Assembly (NCBI GenBank): GCA_029747015.1
Contig: JAKOGI010000023.1
Span: 612,501 to 676,500 of the forward strand
Length of the DNA: 64,000 nt
Direction of reading: 5' to 3'
Source of the DNA: Carnegiea gigantea
Taxonomy: Eukaryota; Streptophyta; Magnoliopsida; Caryophyllales; Cactaceae
The notes beneath the pieces were generated by a model. The model was not told the origin of the DNA. It worked only from the letters and a program-made list of their open reading frames with translations, and made no database searches. Made by a program: the position numbers and the translations under genes. Positions 1 through 11,538 of this stretch are shown here, one piece after another (position 1 is the first letter of the stretch; the number at the start of each line of letters is the position of its first letter).

Positions 1-900
1 AAAATTCAAAGCTCAATTTTAATGAAGGAAAGTGGATAAGTCGAAGTCTTGTTAGAGTGACCCTGTGCAAATACAATGTTAGGGAGATAGAGAACACAGC
101 AAAAGTAATGCAGTCAATGGAAGAAATCATAGTTGCATATTTAGGATGGACTATTCTAGTTAATCTCGTCAAAACAAATTTACCATAAAATGTCTAGTGC
201 AATTATTCTTGCAAGGCCATTTATTTCACATTGAGTTTGTGTCACCTAATAGCACATTCAATGTTGCATCATGCATTATTCCTCTGATGCAATATACTCT
301 TTAACATTCTACCAGCAACATGGATCTCAATGTAGATGGTATTTATTAAAGAAAAAGAGTTATTCCACTTAATCTTTTTCTCTTATTATAATTCTTAAGA
401 TCATTCATAAAATTACTCTTGCTTATGTTTAGGGATGCTAAAATTCCTAACCAATGAAGAAAATTAACCACTAAAAACCAAGCAAGTTCTAACTTAAAAC
501 TATCAGGGAAATCACTAGTCATTAACATCAAGCATTCAATGCTACAAGGACACCTTTCATCTGGGCCCTCTGATTAGACTAGTCAGAGCCTACTAATAAG
601 AAGATTAAGAAGCAATGACTACATCAACAACTATTTTCAGAGAGAGGTGGCAACATGTTAGTCCCGTTATAGAAATGTCTCCTACAGGTGAATCAAGAAA
701 TTTAACAAAGAAAGAAAGGTACAAATTTTGTTAAAGAATTATCAAAGTTTCCACACATATTTCAACAACTAACATTAATAGCTAAGATCAAATGTGGCTA
801 CAATGGCCACATGACTTCTATACAATAGTAAAAATGATGTTAAGAAGATCTATACATAGTAAAACTTTTGCAAAATAAGGGCTTAAACCTTGAGAAATAA
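1..900. other. AT-rich stretch without recognisable gene
   Basis: No reading frame longer than about 60 codons and no family motif is visible on either strand. The stretch lies upstream of a decayed copia LTR and may be LTR or flanking DNA too degraded to recognise. No terminal repeat, RNA gene or tandem repeat was seen. Confidence 0.5.
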
Positions 901-1601
901 AGCAAGCTTATTGTTGTAAGCCTATAACCATTGTGTTCCTCTGAAACTACTCAATTTTATGTTACTAGCGTGATAGAAGTGAGTGGGTGACACTCTTTTG
1001 GATTAAGGATGTTGTCCTTCTGTAAGTGTGTGGGTAGAAGGAGTCTACCTTGCAAAAGTGCCTTGAGAAAAATCTATATACTTACAAGGAGTTAAAGTGC
1101 TTTTCGTATGCTTTGTACAAGCTATTACATAGTGTTTAGGCAAAACTTTGTAGTCAAGAAGTAGTGCTCACGCTCTTATTGGGCGTTGTACTTTTGAGAG
1201 CTAAATAATAGAGGTTGAGGTATGTTAGAGTGCCTTGTGAAAACTCTGATCCTAGGTAGAGTGTCATATGATATTTGTTGAACTGCCATTGGTGATGGTG
1301 AATTAATTGGCTCCTAAAGTCAGTGAGGACCTTGGCAGGCATGTACTTCAAGGTTGATTTGGCTAAACCTCATGAAATCCTAGTGCCTTTGTTTCTGTTT
1401 GATCTCTTTATTTTATAACTTTGAGCCTCCCTACTCTATCATCATACCTTCATTTAGTTTGATAAGCTTATTATGCATTTGCTTAAACTCATATGCCTTG
1501 TTGCTTGATTTTCTCAAATAGTTTTAAAAATACCAAAGAGATATTTAGTCACCCTATTCACCCCCTCTAAAGTGATTTGCCTTATTCAAGTGGGACCAAC
1601 A
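900..1601 (+). repeat. Decayed copia LTR remnant
   Basis: This segment lies directly upstream of a primer-binding-site-like sequence and a copia gag remnant, which is where the 5' LTR should be. Its right edge ends in CA at 1600-1601, as an LTR should. Its wording (gttgtaagcc, gtgagtgggtgacac) resembles the R-U5 part of Sirevirus-type LTRs. No second LTR copy was found for comparison, so the left edge is arbitrary. The assignment rests on position more than on alignment. Confidence 0.3.
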
Positions 1602-1603
1602 AT

Positions 1604-1615
1604 TGGTATCAAAGT
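1604..1615 (+). promoter_or_regulatory. Primer binding site of decayed copia element
   Basis: The bases tggtatcaaagt match the usual plant copia primer binding site (TGGTATCAGAGC, complementary to the 3' end of initiator tRNA-Met) with changes only at the end. The site sits two bases after the presumed LTR end and about 50 bp before the first gag codon, which is the normal arrangement. Confidence 0.5.
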
Positions 1616-1660
1616 TTGTCTCACTTATATTTGATATAATGATGAAAGTGACTAGATATC

Positions 1661-2720
1661 ATGGAAGCCTTTGGTACCTCATAAATGGATCAAGGTAGAT
1701 TATACATTATACCTTCCTTGTTCAAAGGAGCTAACTGTGTTTCTTTGGGAAAAAAACCTTGTACAAATATTCTTAAGGATTATGAGCTGGAAATGTGGAA
1801 TATTGCCAACAATGGAGATTATGCCCTAATGAAGTTAAGAAAGCAGATAACTGAAAGACGTGGCTTTGAAGGCTGAAGAAGACCTCTGAGCATACTTGTC
1901 TACATGATCAATCTAAGGGAGTTCAATAGGTTCATAGCATGTAACCCTGCCAAGGTGATGTGGGACACATTGGTTACTGCATGTATGGGAAAAATTCAAG
2001 TTTCAAGTACTAAGATAAGCACATATGTTCACCAATATGAGACCATCATGATGCTACGGAATGATGTGTTAAGGGGATGTACATAAGGTTGTAAATAACC
2101 TTAAGTCTCTGGTGAAAACATACTCAAATGAAGAAATGGTTGCAAAGATAATAAGATATCTTCCCAAATCCAAGTAGGGACCAAACACAACATCCATTAA
2201 ATAACCCTAAAATATTAAGGCAGTATAGCTTGATGATTTGGTTCGGAAGATGCTTACTAATGAGATTTATCTTTAAGAAAAATCAGATGATCCACTAAAA
2301 AGAGGTACCATCACCAAGGAGGACTTCATGAAATAATGGTTATGATTGCCAAGCAATGTAAGAAGTTTCTCGAGAAATAAAATCCTGATGATAGGAAATT
2401 CTCTAAAGGAATCTCATTAAAATCTAAAGGTAAAAAATTTCACTCTCATAGCTTGGGCTCTATGATTATTTGCTTCGGTTGTGCATATCATAATCATGAT
2501 ACATGATGATGGATTGTCCAAATTTCAAGAAATCCACTAAAATAAAGAAATGCAAAGAAAAAAAAGTAATGGTAGCTGCATAGAGTAACAATAACTCCAG
2601 TGATGAAAAGAATGAGAATGAAGAAACAACAAATCCATGTCTCAGAGTGAGTCAACCCTCTTACAGTGGTTCTGACAAAACTAAAAGAGCTAGAGAGAAA
2701 TTGAGATAGAGCTATAAAGA
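1661..2720 (+). pseudogene. Decayed copia gag (Sirevirus/Maximus-like)
   Basis: Translation of several frames gives a broken copia-type Gag. It starts at an ATG at 1661. A segment at 1904-2086 contains EFNRFIACNPAKVMWDTL and ISTYVHQYETIM, matching the plant copia gag core (UBN2/gag-polypeptide family). A following piece reads SNEEMVAKIIRYLP. A nucleocapsid knuckle is only faintly visible near 2470-2515 (CFGC, then a His, then DCP). Stops and frameshifts throughout prevent expression. Gag would form the virus-like particle of the element. The reading is lost near 2850, where Athila sequence begins. The pol piece at 9060-9780 has the same orientation and lineage and may be the far part of this element. 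Confidence 0.65.
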
Positions 2721-2925
2721 TAAAAATTGAACCATCACCCTTTGAATAGGCGTAACTTTAACTTCAACGTCTTCTAAAGAAGATCTTTTTGATCTTGTTG
2801 CACGTAGGATGCATAGTGAAGTCTCTCACCAAGTCTAAGTCAAGTCCCTTCTTGAAAAAAGTGAGTCTCCTGAAAAGGAAAAAGAAGCCAGAAGAAATTC
2901 AAAAACTTAATGGACTAGAAGTTTT

Positions 2926-4640
2926 GTGAAGAGCTTTCGACATACCTCAGAGATAAAGAGGACCTTTCGTTTGAGCAGGAAGAAACAAATGCTAGAGAAG
3001 CAAACGCTTAAGGCTCATGGGACCTCTCCAAAAATAGCGAGAGGTAGAGTAGATCAACAAAGGACACTTCGGGACTTCATTACCCATGGTGTTCACAGCA
3101 TCACTTCAAGCATTGCGAGCCAAATGTGGAAGTTCATAATTTTGAGCTCAAATCGACTCTCGTATCCATTCTGCAACAACCCCAATTTGGAGGCACCTCA
3201 ATTGAGGATCCCAATCTACAACTCTCGATCTTTTTAGGGGTGTGTGATACTTTGAAACTTAATGGAGTTTTAACTGAGCCATACGACTTCGATTATTTCC
3301 TTTTTCATTGAGGGGCAAGGCACAAGTGTTGCTCCATTTAGTACTTTTGGGGTCTATAACCACTTGGTATAAGCTCACTAAGGCGTCCCTTGCCAAGTTC
3401 TTTCCTCCTAGCAAGACGGCAAGTTTAAGGAATCGAATCATCACATTTGCTTAAAGAAAGGATGAGACACTCTATGAGACCTGGGAGTCGTTTAAAAATT
3501 TGTTGAGGTTGTGCCCTCATCATGGACTTCAAAGGGGGATGATTGTTTAAACTTTCTACAATGTGGTCGCTCAACCATTGCGATTTATCATAGATGCAGC
3601 AGCAGATGGCACCTTGATGAACATGACAGATGATGAGGCCTATAACTTGATTAAGAAGACGACACCTAACAATTACTAATGGTCCAATGAGAAAGGCCAA
3701 CCCAAGAGGGCTGGAGGTAAGTTAGAACATGATGCTCTTACTTTACTTTATGTGAAAGTAGATGCCAAGACTCAATGGTTGGACCGTTTGAATATGAATT
3801 ATGTTAGTTCGAGTGGCCCTCCCCCATTATGTGAAATTTGCGGTTTTGTTAAACATTTGATTGTGAATTGCCAAGTTGCCAGTCTATTTGCCCAAGACAC
3901 TAGTGACCAAGTCAATTTTGTCAACAATTTCAACCCTAGACCAACTAATGACCCTTTTTCCAACACCTATAATCCATGTTGGAGGAATCCCCCCAATATC
4001 TCATATAGGTCTAACCCTCCTCCTATGCCTCAAAAGAATGCTAGACCACCACCCTGGATTTTAGAGACTGCCTTACCTTAACAAGCTCCTCAAAAGTCTA
4101 ACTTAGAGGCTATGATGGAGAGCATGCTTTGACGTGACAAAAGCAAGATGAGCATATCAAGCAATTAGCCTATAAAGTTGATGTGCTTATTACTCATAAC
4201 AAAATGTTAGAAATCTAAATTGCCCAACAAGCTAGCTCTTTATCTACACCCCCAGGTAGACTCCCAAGTAAGCCTGGCCCTAACCCTAGGGAGAAATGTA
4301 ATGCGATGATTTTATGAGGGGGCAAACAACTTGAGGGACCTAAGGGGTTTAGTAATGATGAGCATTTACATGATGTGAATGATGAGATTATTAAGAAGGA
4401 GGTGCCTACTCCCTTTAACGACGTGATTAATGATGATGTGAATGAATCTAATAAGGTTCCTAAAGACCCTAATAAAACTTCCCTAAAATCATTTACTCCA
4501 CCTTTGTCGTTCCTTAAAAGAATGGCTAAGGCTAAGCTTGACCAGCAATTTAGGAAGTTTTTTGTGGTCCTTATGAAACTCAACATTAACATTCCATTCA
4601 CCAATACCTTGTCTCAAATGCCCACTTATGCTGAGTTTTA
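2926..4640 (+). pseudogene. Athila gag, broken
   Basis: Capsid-region sequence typical of plant Athila gag is readable in shifting frames. The basic start region contains TSEIKRTFRLSRKKQ and the segment RTLRDFITHGVHSITSS. A second frame gives QPQFGGTSIEDPNLQLSIFL and DTLKLNGVLTEPYDF. Further on come the lysine-rich KFFPPSKTA-like and CPHHGLQ-like pieces around 3390-3530. A CCHC knuckle, CEICGFVKHLIVNC, is intact at 3830-3871, followed by a Pro/Asn-rich tail (YRSNPPPMPQKNARPPP). At least two frame changes and several stops break the gene. Gag would package the element's RNA. Confidence 0.75.
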
Positions 4641-4699
4641 GAAAGAAATTTGTCTAATAAAAGAAATCTAAAAGTGCATGAAATTGCGGCATTGACTAA

Positions 4700-5130
4700 A
4701 GAGTGTAGTGCCATGATCCAAAATAAGCTTCCTGCTAAGCTTAAGGGCCCTGGTAGTTTTTCAATTTCTTGTTTGACAGGGAATGTGTCCATTGATAGTG
4801 CTTTGTGTGAGTTGGGGTGAAGTGTGAGTTTGATGCCCCTCTCCCTCTGTGAAAAGCTAGACTTAGCAAAAATGAGACTAACAACCATCTCCTTACAATT
4901 AGCGGGTCATTCTGTGAAATATCCGTTGGGTGTTTTAGAGGATGTCCCCATTAAGGTCGGAGATTTGTATATGCCAATAGACTTTGTGATCCTTAAAATG
5001 GAGGAGGAAATGCGCACCCTAATCATTCCTCAGAGGATGTTCATTGCCACTGCATGGTGCCGTATTGATGTAAAAAATAGTACATTATCTTTTGCTGTTT
5101 GAGATGATCATATAGAGTTTTACTTGTTTA
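4700..5130 (+). pseudogene. Athila retropepsin (aspartic protease), broken
   Basis: After gag comes a retropepsin-like segment: GNVSIDSALCELG, an in-frame stop, SVSLMPLSLCEKLDL, then a beta-rich stretch (LAGHSVKYPLGVLEDVPIKV) and an AWCRIDVKNSTLSF end. The family normally has Asp-Leu-Gly at the active site. Here the acidic residue reads Glu, and the next codon after ELG is a stop. The protease would process the Gag-Pol polyprotein; this copy cannot. Confidence 0.65.
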
Positions 5131-5649
5131 AAGCTTTTAAATTCCCTCCTATTTCTGATGAGTGCGACAGGATAGATGTGATTGATAGTTTGGTATGGGA
5201 AACTATTACTAATTATATAACTAATGACCCTCTTAAGGTTTGTATGTTGAATGATTGTACTACTTTGGATAAGAATCCCAAAGTAGTAATGTGTGCTTAA
5301 TTTTTTAAAGCATCTCTATAAGTACCACCAACACTTATCAAGGTGGAAGTGCTAGTGACTGATGATATGCCCTCGTCTGATAAAGAGCGTGCTCTTGAGA
5401 TAGAATTGAAACGTCTTTCTTTCTCCTTGAGGTATGAATTTCTTGGCCTTAATTCTACATATCCTGTGATTATAAATGCAAGTCTAAGTGCATTTCAAGT
5501 TGATTGTTTGCTTAGAATGCTAGAATGCATTGTAAGGCCATAGGGTATACTCTTGATGAGCTTAAGAATTCATCGTTCTATGCATATGCATCATATTTTG
5601 ATAGAAGAAGACCATAAACCCTCAATTAAACGCCAAATAAGGTTGAACC

Positions 5650-6430
5650 CCAATATATAAGATGTAGTCAAGAAAGAAACATTGAAATTGCTTAGGGGCG
5701 GTGTTATCTACCATATCGTAGATAGTAAGTCGGTAAGCCTGGTCCATGTTGTGCCTAAAAAAGGGAGAATGACGGTCATAAAGAATGAAAATAATGAGTT
5801 AATTCCTACTAGGACTGTCATGAGTTGGCATATGTGCATTGACCATAGCAAGTTAAATAAGGCCACCCGTAAGGACCATTTTTCCATTCCCTTCATTGAC
5901 GAAATGCTTGAAATGTTAGGGAATTTGCTACTTAGATAGGTATTCAGGGTTTTTCCAAATCCCTATCCACCCTGGTGACTAAGACGAAACCACATTCACT
6001 AGTCCATATGGTACATTTGCTTATAGGAGAAGGCTATTTGGGCTATGCAACGCCGCTGCCACTTTTCAACGTTGCATGATGGTTATTTTCTCTTACTTCA
6101 TTGAGGACATTATGGTGGTCTTTATGGATGATTTTTTAGTGTATGGTATAAGTTTTGACCATTGCTTGAATAATTTATCTGAAGTTTTGCGACAATGTGA
6201 AGATATGAATTTGCTCTTGAATTGGGAAAAGTCCCATTATAGTGCAAGAGGGGGTTATCCTAGGTTATATCATTTCAAATAAGGGCATTGAAGTTGGTAA
6301 AGCAAAGCTAGAGGTGGTTGAGAAATTACCACCACCGACTTCTGTAAGGGTATAAGGAGTTTTCCTGGATATGTTGGTTTTTACTAACATTTCATAAAGG
6401 ATTTTTCGAAAACTGCAAAGCCTCTTACAT
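5650..6430 (+). pseudogene. Athila reverse transcriptase, broken
   Basis: N-terminal RT motifs are visible: HVVPKKGRMTVIKNENNEL, then WHMCIDHSKLNKATRKDHF and SIPFIDEMLEMLG. After a frame change the catalytic segment reads VFMDDFLVYG, with FMDD at 6121-6132, followed by GIEVGKAKLEVVEKLPPPTS near 6285-6340 and FSKTAKPL near 6405. This order matches Ty3/gypsy RT of the Athila lineage. The DD pair is intact, but frameshifts and stops (for example near 5935 and 6280) kill the gene. The RNase H and integrase that should follow are absent. Confidence 0.75.
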
Positions 6431-6479
6431 AATCATGAGTTAAGGATGCACCCTTTGATTTTCATAAGGAGCTGGTTCG

Positions 6480-6714
6480 TCCTGCACCCTCGCCGGCTCT
6501 TCCACCCTATCTAGGCACTTCTAGTTCTTCCTAACCTTCCTCATCCCAAGATTACAGGATATACATGTAAACCTACGGTCCATCCAAAGGGAGCAAGTTT
6601 CCTTACGGGCTTATATCTAATCTGAGCTTGCTGCCCTCTATGACTTTGTTCAGCAGTGGCATGATGAGTTATGTGAGATGATTGCTTCCCAAAACCAATA
6701 CTTCCTAGGATGAT
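6480..6714 (+). pseudogene. C-terminal remnant of Athila post-pol ORF
   Basis: A Pro/Ser-rich stretch (PAPSPALPPYLGTSSSS) is followed in another frame by a helix-like, coiled-coil-prone end containing SELAALYDFVQQWHDEL and MIASQNQYFLG, with a stop at 6712-6714. The layout resembles the Pro-rich plus helical C terminus of the post-pol ORF in the minus-strand Athila copies at 39359-40440 and 43740-45037. Only this tail remains. One in-frame stop near 6619 breaks it. Confidence 0.45.
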
Positions 6715-7849
6715 AGGGCTTGTCTTGACACCTGGTGTGATTGGCACCTATCTCATCCCCACCCTCCTTCTCCCCCTCCTCCTCCTTTCTAGTTCTTTTT
6801 CTTCTCTCCCTTCGATTATCACATGCTTGCATTGAAGAGAATGCTTTGTCCAAGCACGGGGCATCTGTGAGTGTGTGGATGTTGTGAATAGTTTGCCTTA
6901 GATTGTACATTTAGGGGTAGTTAGAGCATTTTTAGTTTAGCATTTAGGTGTCTTTCTATTTTAGGTTTCTTTTCATAGTTTTTACTTGGTATTAGCATTT
7001 CAAATTCTTATTAGGAGCAGCTAAGGTTAGTTTTTTGCATATTAGGTTTATCATACATTTAAAAAAAAAAGAAGAAAAAAGTAAAAAGAAAATCCTCCAA
7101 TGATGAAGACTTTAGACCAAATAGCTTTCTCTGGCTTATAGTTGACCTCTTAGTTATTCGCATTTGTGAATAAAAGTGTTTGATTATCAGTTTTTGAAAA
7201 TATGCTTCTGGATTTGACCATCATCTTGAATGTGAATTGATAGCCAGTGACACTTTGCATGCATATTTGGCATGTGAGATCTAATGAGCTAGCTGTACTT
7301 TGGTAGATGTCCAGTGAGGCTTTGAGCTTAAGTACGCCAATTTATCGATTTTAGTCTCTTATTCTCTTTCATGTGTGACTCTTCCTAGATTCTAAATTTC
7401 TAGAACTTGCTTTGACTCTTGTTCAAGATCACATTTAGCATGTATATTTGGGCAACATGATTGACGTGAATTAATGAGCTACTTTGACCAAATAGCCACC
7501 TTTATTATGTATGATTTATCCCTTGCTACCCCCTTTGAGCCTTGACATTGTTTATTGATGTGAACCTCTAATATAGCCCTTGGCCAAATACATATCTTAG
7601 CCTATTTAGCTGAGACTATAACACTCTATTTCTTGATTTGGAGTGGTTTATGGGCGATCACATGAGGTATGGTTTATTTGGATGTAATAAGGATTATTGT
7701 GTGTTAGTTGAGAAGTATTAAAAGCTGCTTAATGTTATGTGCCATAATCATTCTCTATGAAAAGAAATACATAAAAAATGGAATGAATGAAAAAAAAGGA
7801 GGAAACATTATGAAATAAAAGGATTTTACATTGATATTGGATGGTTCTT
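6715..7849 (+). other. Athila 3' untranslated region
   Basis: Long non-coding stretch between the post-pol ORF tail and the 3' LTR. It contains a C/T-rich block at 6750-6820 and an A-rich block at 7060-7090. The segment around 7290-7330 (ggtagatgtcc, gtgaggctttg) is homologous, in reverse complement, to the untranslated regions of the Athila copies at 38760-38830 and 43140-43200. No coding signal was seen. Confidence 0.5.
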
Positions 7850-9000
7850 TGATGCTTGTCGTAGATTTTCAGATCTTTTTTTTGCTAGTATTGAGCTTCA
7901 AATGATGACGGTTTGACTCACCAAGGATGCCCCCCCTAACTTTTATGCCCGTAGAGAGGAGGAAGTATGAAAAGAAGCGAGACAGAGGCCTCCACAGGCC
8001 ACAGTCTGTGGCAGGCTTGTAACAACTGCAGCCTTTTGTTTTCCTTGATTTTGTGGTTGAGAATGCTTGGTAGCTGCTATATAAGGACATGTTCAGTAGC
8101 AAGAGAAGACCTAACCCCATTCTAACTCAAATATCTCCTAAATAATTTTGCATTTTAATGATTTTGGAGTAAGAAGAAGATCGGAAAGAATGCAATTTGC
8201 AAGTTAAAGGCTTGAAGATTGAAGGATCAACAAGAACTCTATTGTTGCTGAGCAATTTCCTTTCTCTTACTTATTAAACTCTATTAGAATTGTTTTAGTT
8301 TGGTTTGATATCTTGTTTAAACTCTTTTGCTAGTTTAATAAACATGAGCAAGTAGTTTTTCTTTAGTGTAGGGATTTGCTAGCCAAACAATAAAACTAGA
8401 TTCTTATTTTTATCACTTTTGTCCTTAATTTATTTGGATTATTTCAATCTATCTTGTGTTATAAATGCTATGAGTGATTTAGGCCAAAATAACTTACAAA
8501 TTGTTAAATAGTAGGGTGAAGAACCGAAAGGAGAAATCCGCTATTTGATCCACGAGATTATACTTTACGTAGTAATTTTTGAGAGAAAATTGCATGTTGA
8601 GAGGAGAAATTAGCAATCTATTTTCTTAATTTGGGCTAATTCAAGAACCTTTGTAAGAATGGCAGTTTAATTAGTCTAAACAATTTAGTTTATTTCGAAA
8701 GGAAGAATTGAATTGTGAATGATTGTTATCCTTTGATTCATTCAAACTAGAGTAAAGCACATGCTCAATTCACCGAATCTAATTTATTGTTGGTGAAATA
8801 AATCCCTGGGTGTTTTTATTTTTAGAAGTTTTATATCAGGAATTAGCATTTCATTTGATTAGTTTTAGAAAACATCCGAAATTAATGTCAATTTTGCTTA
8901 GCATTTTAGAAGGATAAACTCAATAGGTTATCTCGGTCCCTGAGGAATAATATTTTAATTTAGACTACAACAATCATGGACTTGCCGGCTATGGTAACCA
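7850..9000 (+). repeat. 3' LTR of Athila element 1
   Basis: The candidate LTR starts with tgatgcttgtcg at 7850 and ends with ggtaacca at 9000. Near the right end it carries the wording usual for Athila U5 (gttatctcggtccctgaggaat, 8928 onward, then a tactacaacaa-like and acttgccgg-like stretch). A TATA box lies at 8078-8084 and the 13-base palindrome ccacagtctgtgg just upstream, near 8000. No partner LTR is present, so both edges are judged from family conventions. Confidence 0.5.
8078..8084 (+). promoter_or_regulatory. TATA box in Athila LTR
   Basis: TATATAA followed by GG lies about 230 bp into the candidate LTR, a plausible place for the U3 core promoter that would drive the element's RNA. 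Confidence 0.45.
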
Positions 9001-9059
9001 ATTTTGAAGAAAACTCCTTGTGAACCTTTCAAGTGAAAGAAACTGAATGTATCTTACTT

Positions 9060-9780
9060 TAATGTTTTTGAAAGCAGGTGCCACATTCGCAATAATTCTA
9101 AGAACAATCTTGGTAAGTTCTATGCCAAAAGTGGGGAAGGTATCTTTTTAGGGCATTTACGCCACATTAAAGCTTATTGAGTTTACATACAAAAATAGAA
9201 TACTAAAGAGAGCGTTCATGTTGTGCTTGATAAAAATAATGATGGACATGTTACCTCGCCCACTTTCCAAGAGTTTAAGCTAAATAGGAACAATGGAGAA
9301 AAAGAAGAAATGGCAGCTCAACCTATGATTCACAAATATCAAAGTTAGAGCCAACCACATGTATACAATTAAAAAGTTGGAGTATATGATCCTGTAGTCA
9401 CTCTTAGAGGAGAACTGTCAGAGCTAAATAGAGGATTCTAATATCAATCAACACATCCGTCTGAAAATAAAAGATATATCCACAACTAGTAATAACAAAC
9501 CTATCCCCAAAAACTAGTGTGCTTTTTATTCATTTTATGTCTCGTATTGAACCCAAGAGTATTTTAGAGGCTATTAAAGATCTTGATTGGATCATAGCCA
9601 TTTAAGAATAGTTGAATCAGTTTTAGAGAAACAATATATGGGCTTTGACTAATAGACTCAAGAACTGCCATAACACTATTCCTTCATTGGAGGAATATTA
9701 CTTCTTATGACTCCATTATGGAATTCTTAAGGCTAAATTAAAATTAAAACTAATCTAAACTACTTAGAAAATAGGAAAGA
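9060..9780 (+). pseudogene. Decayed copia pol piece (integrase C-terminus to RT N-terminus)
   Basis: Broken copia Pol is readable. GKFYAKSGEGIFLGHLRHIKAY is followed by ESVHVVLDKNN (the integrase C-terminal end found in copia), a variable linker, then MSRIEPKSILEAIKDLDWI and LNQF with NNIWAL, the start of the RT domain. Compare the well-preserved copia element at 56740-57420, whose corresponding parts read KFDPRSDEAIFLGYSSHSKAY and EPKSVNEALADSDWVTAMQ. Stops are frequent. It probably belongs with the copia gag at 1661-2720, from which it is now separated by the Athila element; protease and most of integrase are missing. Confidence 0.65.
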
Positions 9781-9930
9781 GTGGGGTAATATTTTTTTAA
9801 ATAATTCATTAGGTCGTGCTTAGATAATCATGCTAAGCAAAGACTAGAAAGTTGATCAACCCGTGAGCAGATCATTAGCGTTATTCGTGACACTTCCGTC
9901 ATGAGCTACTCATTCCGAAAGTTGATGTAT

Positions 9931-11538
9931 CGACCACAAGAGCCTCAAATTTCTCAATAGTTCCACCTCAAGCCATCCAACAACTAACTCGGTTTAATAT
10001 TGGCATATACAAACTAACAATACATAAAACGATCGCATATAGGTATGACATTCAAGCTTAATAACCAACATAGCGTTTAAGTGTACCAACTGATGCAATC
10101 GAGGCTTTAAAGCGACATTTTGCCCTTTTAGTTCGCTAGGATATCCATAAGCATAATATTTCTTTGAAATAACTATGAATAGACTATTGATATACCCAAA
10201 CCGATTTAGCTATAGCCCTTAGACATAATTTAGTTATTTCCATAATTACTTCAACTGCTCAACTAGCATCACTAAGCATCAAACAGAGTTCAAGTGTGAC
10301 CAACTCATGCTACGACAGTCCAATAACAACGTTATACTTACTTTACAATCCTCGATTAACTGGTACATTCAGCCATATATCGAATTATCATGCAATTAAC
10401 CTAATTCAGTACCATGTTCGAATTTCTCAACTTTGACTCCAATTTCACCCAAATTGATTTCTAAACTTAGAATTAACATGCACCAACTAAATTTAGCTAA
10501 AATCATTGAAATTAATGGTAATTTAGGAGTAAGGAAATCCCCACCTTGAACCCAAGCTAGGTGTTTGATCGTATGCTTGTCCGGCTTAACCTTAGGTACT
10601 TTGAACGTCTCAAAATCTGGCCTTGCCCTCTGGTCACGCGAGCAGCTTCGATTCACACCTGAACTCCACCAATTCAAACCCTACACAAGCCTAAATTTCA
10701 GTGATCAACTTGAGGATGAATTGGGTGTTTGTAGATACGAATTCTCACCCCAATTATGGAAGATTGAAAGCAACTAGAAGCTAAATTGCACGGCCTTTCC
10801 TGGGCATGCATTTGAGCTGCAATTCTGCGTCTAAAACCCTCCATAAATGTGGCAAGGACTTGGAAAATTGACCTAGATTCGCTCCAAATGAAGGCTAGCT
10901 CATGGGGGACGCTGATTGGGTGGAATTTGCGGTTGTATGGGGGGAAATCTGCTGGGCTTTGAGCTTGAAACTGACCTTAATAGAGGAGGACATGAGCAGG
11001 AAGAAGACGGGCAGCAGAGAGGGAAAAAGAGACTATCGGGGGGGAATAGCAGGCAAGTGGAGAAAGAAGGGGGGTTACGCGTGAATTTACTAATTTACCC
11101 CTCCCTACTCTCTTTCGATTATTTTTGGTCTAGGCTGATTCTTATTCGATACTGCTAGTCTAATGCGTAACCCTAATTCGTAACCCAAATCGATAATATA
11201 ACGTTTCATTGATTGCTTGTTCCCAAATACAGCCAGGTTCGATTTAATAAACATCGAACTACTTCTAAGGTTGACAACCTAATCGTATTCGGGTTCTTAA
11301 TCGATTTAGTACTCGTTAATAACCATTAATAGTGCTTATTAGAAATCATTGAAGAATTTTCCAAACTAATAATAGTGATATTACTACTGGCGACAAAAAT
11401 ATTCTTTTTAGTAAAATCATCGCTCACATAAGCACGTCAAGAATTAATTTAACTTGTATCATTAAATAAAATAGGTTTTTATAACGTAAAAAGGCGTTAT
11501 GATCAGGCTAACCGAAAATAAGGTACGTGGGCCTTACA
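9931..11538 (-). repeat. Partial chromovirus-type LTR, minus orientation
   Basis: This 1.6-kb block is homologous along its length to 14722-16331. For example both copies have cgaccacaag...cctcaaatttctc at the left, accttgaacccaagctag in the middle and aaaataaggtacgtg...gccttaca at the right. On the minus strand it begins TGTAAGG, an LTR-like start. Its left end is cut where homology stops at about 9931. It lacks the repeat-rich part found in the longer copy next to it. Eight bases separate it from that copy. Confidence 0.65.

Larger units (their letters stand above)
2880..9000 (+). mobile_element. Athila-type Ty3/gypsy element 1, 5' truncated
   Basis: Plus-strand remains occur in the order gag, zinc knuckle, aspartic protease, reverse transcriptase, C-terminal piece of a post-pol ORF, long 3' untranslated region, LTR. 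No 5' LTR or primer binding site precedes gag. RNase H and integrase are missing between about 6430 and 6480. The 3' untranslated part shares sequence with the untranslated regions of the minus-strand Athila copies further right (for example around 38760-38830), so it belongs to the same broad family. It appears inserted in, or joined to, a decayed copia element on both sides. It cannot move by itself. Confidence 0.75.

Noticed and set aside
10902..11158. Overlapping Gly/Glu/Lys-rich frames as a gene
   Set aside because: They lie in a purine-rich part of the partial LTR; the homologous part of the other LTR (15770-15900) does not keep the frame.
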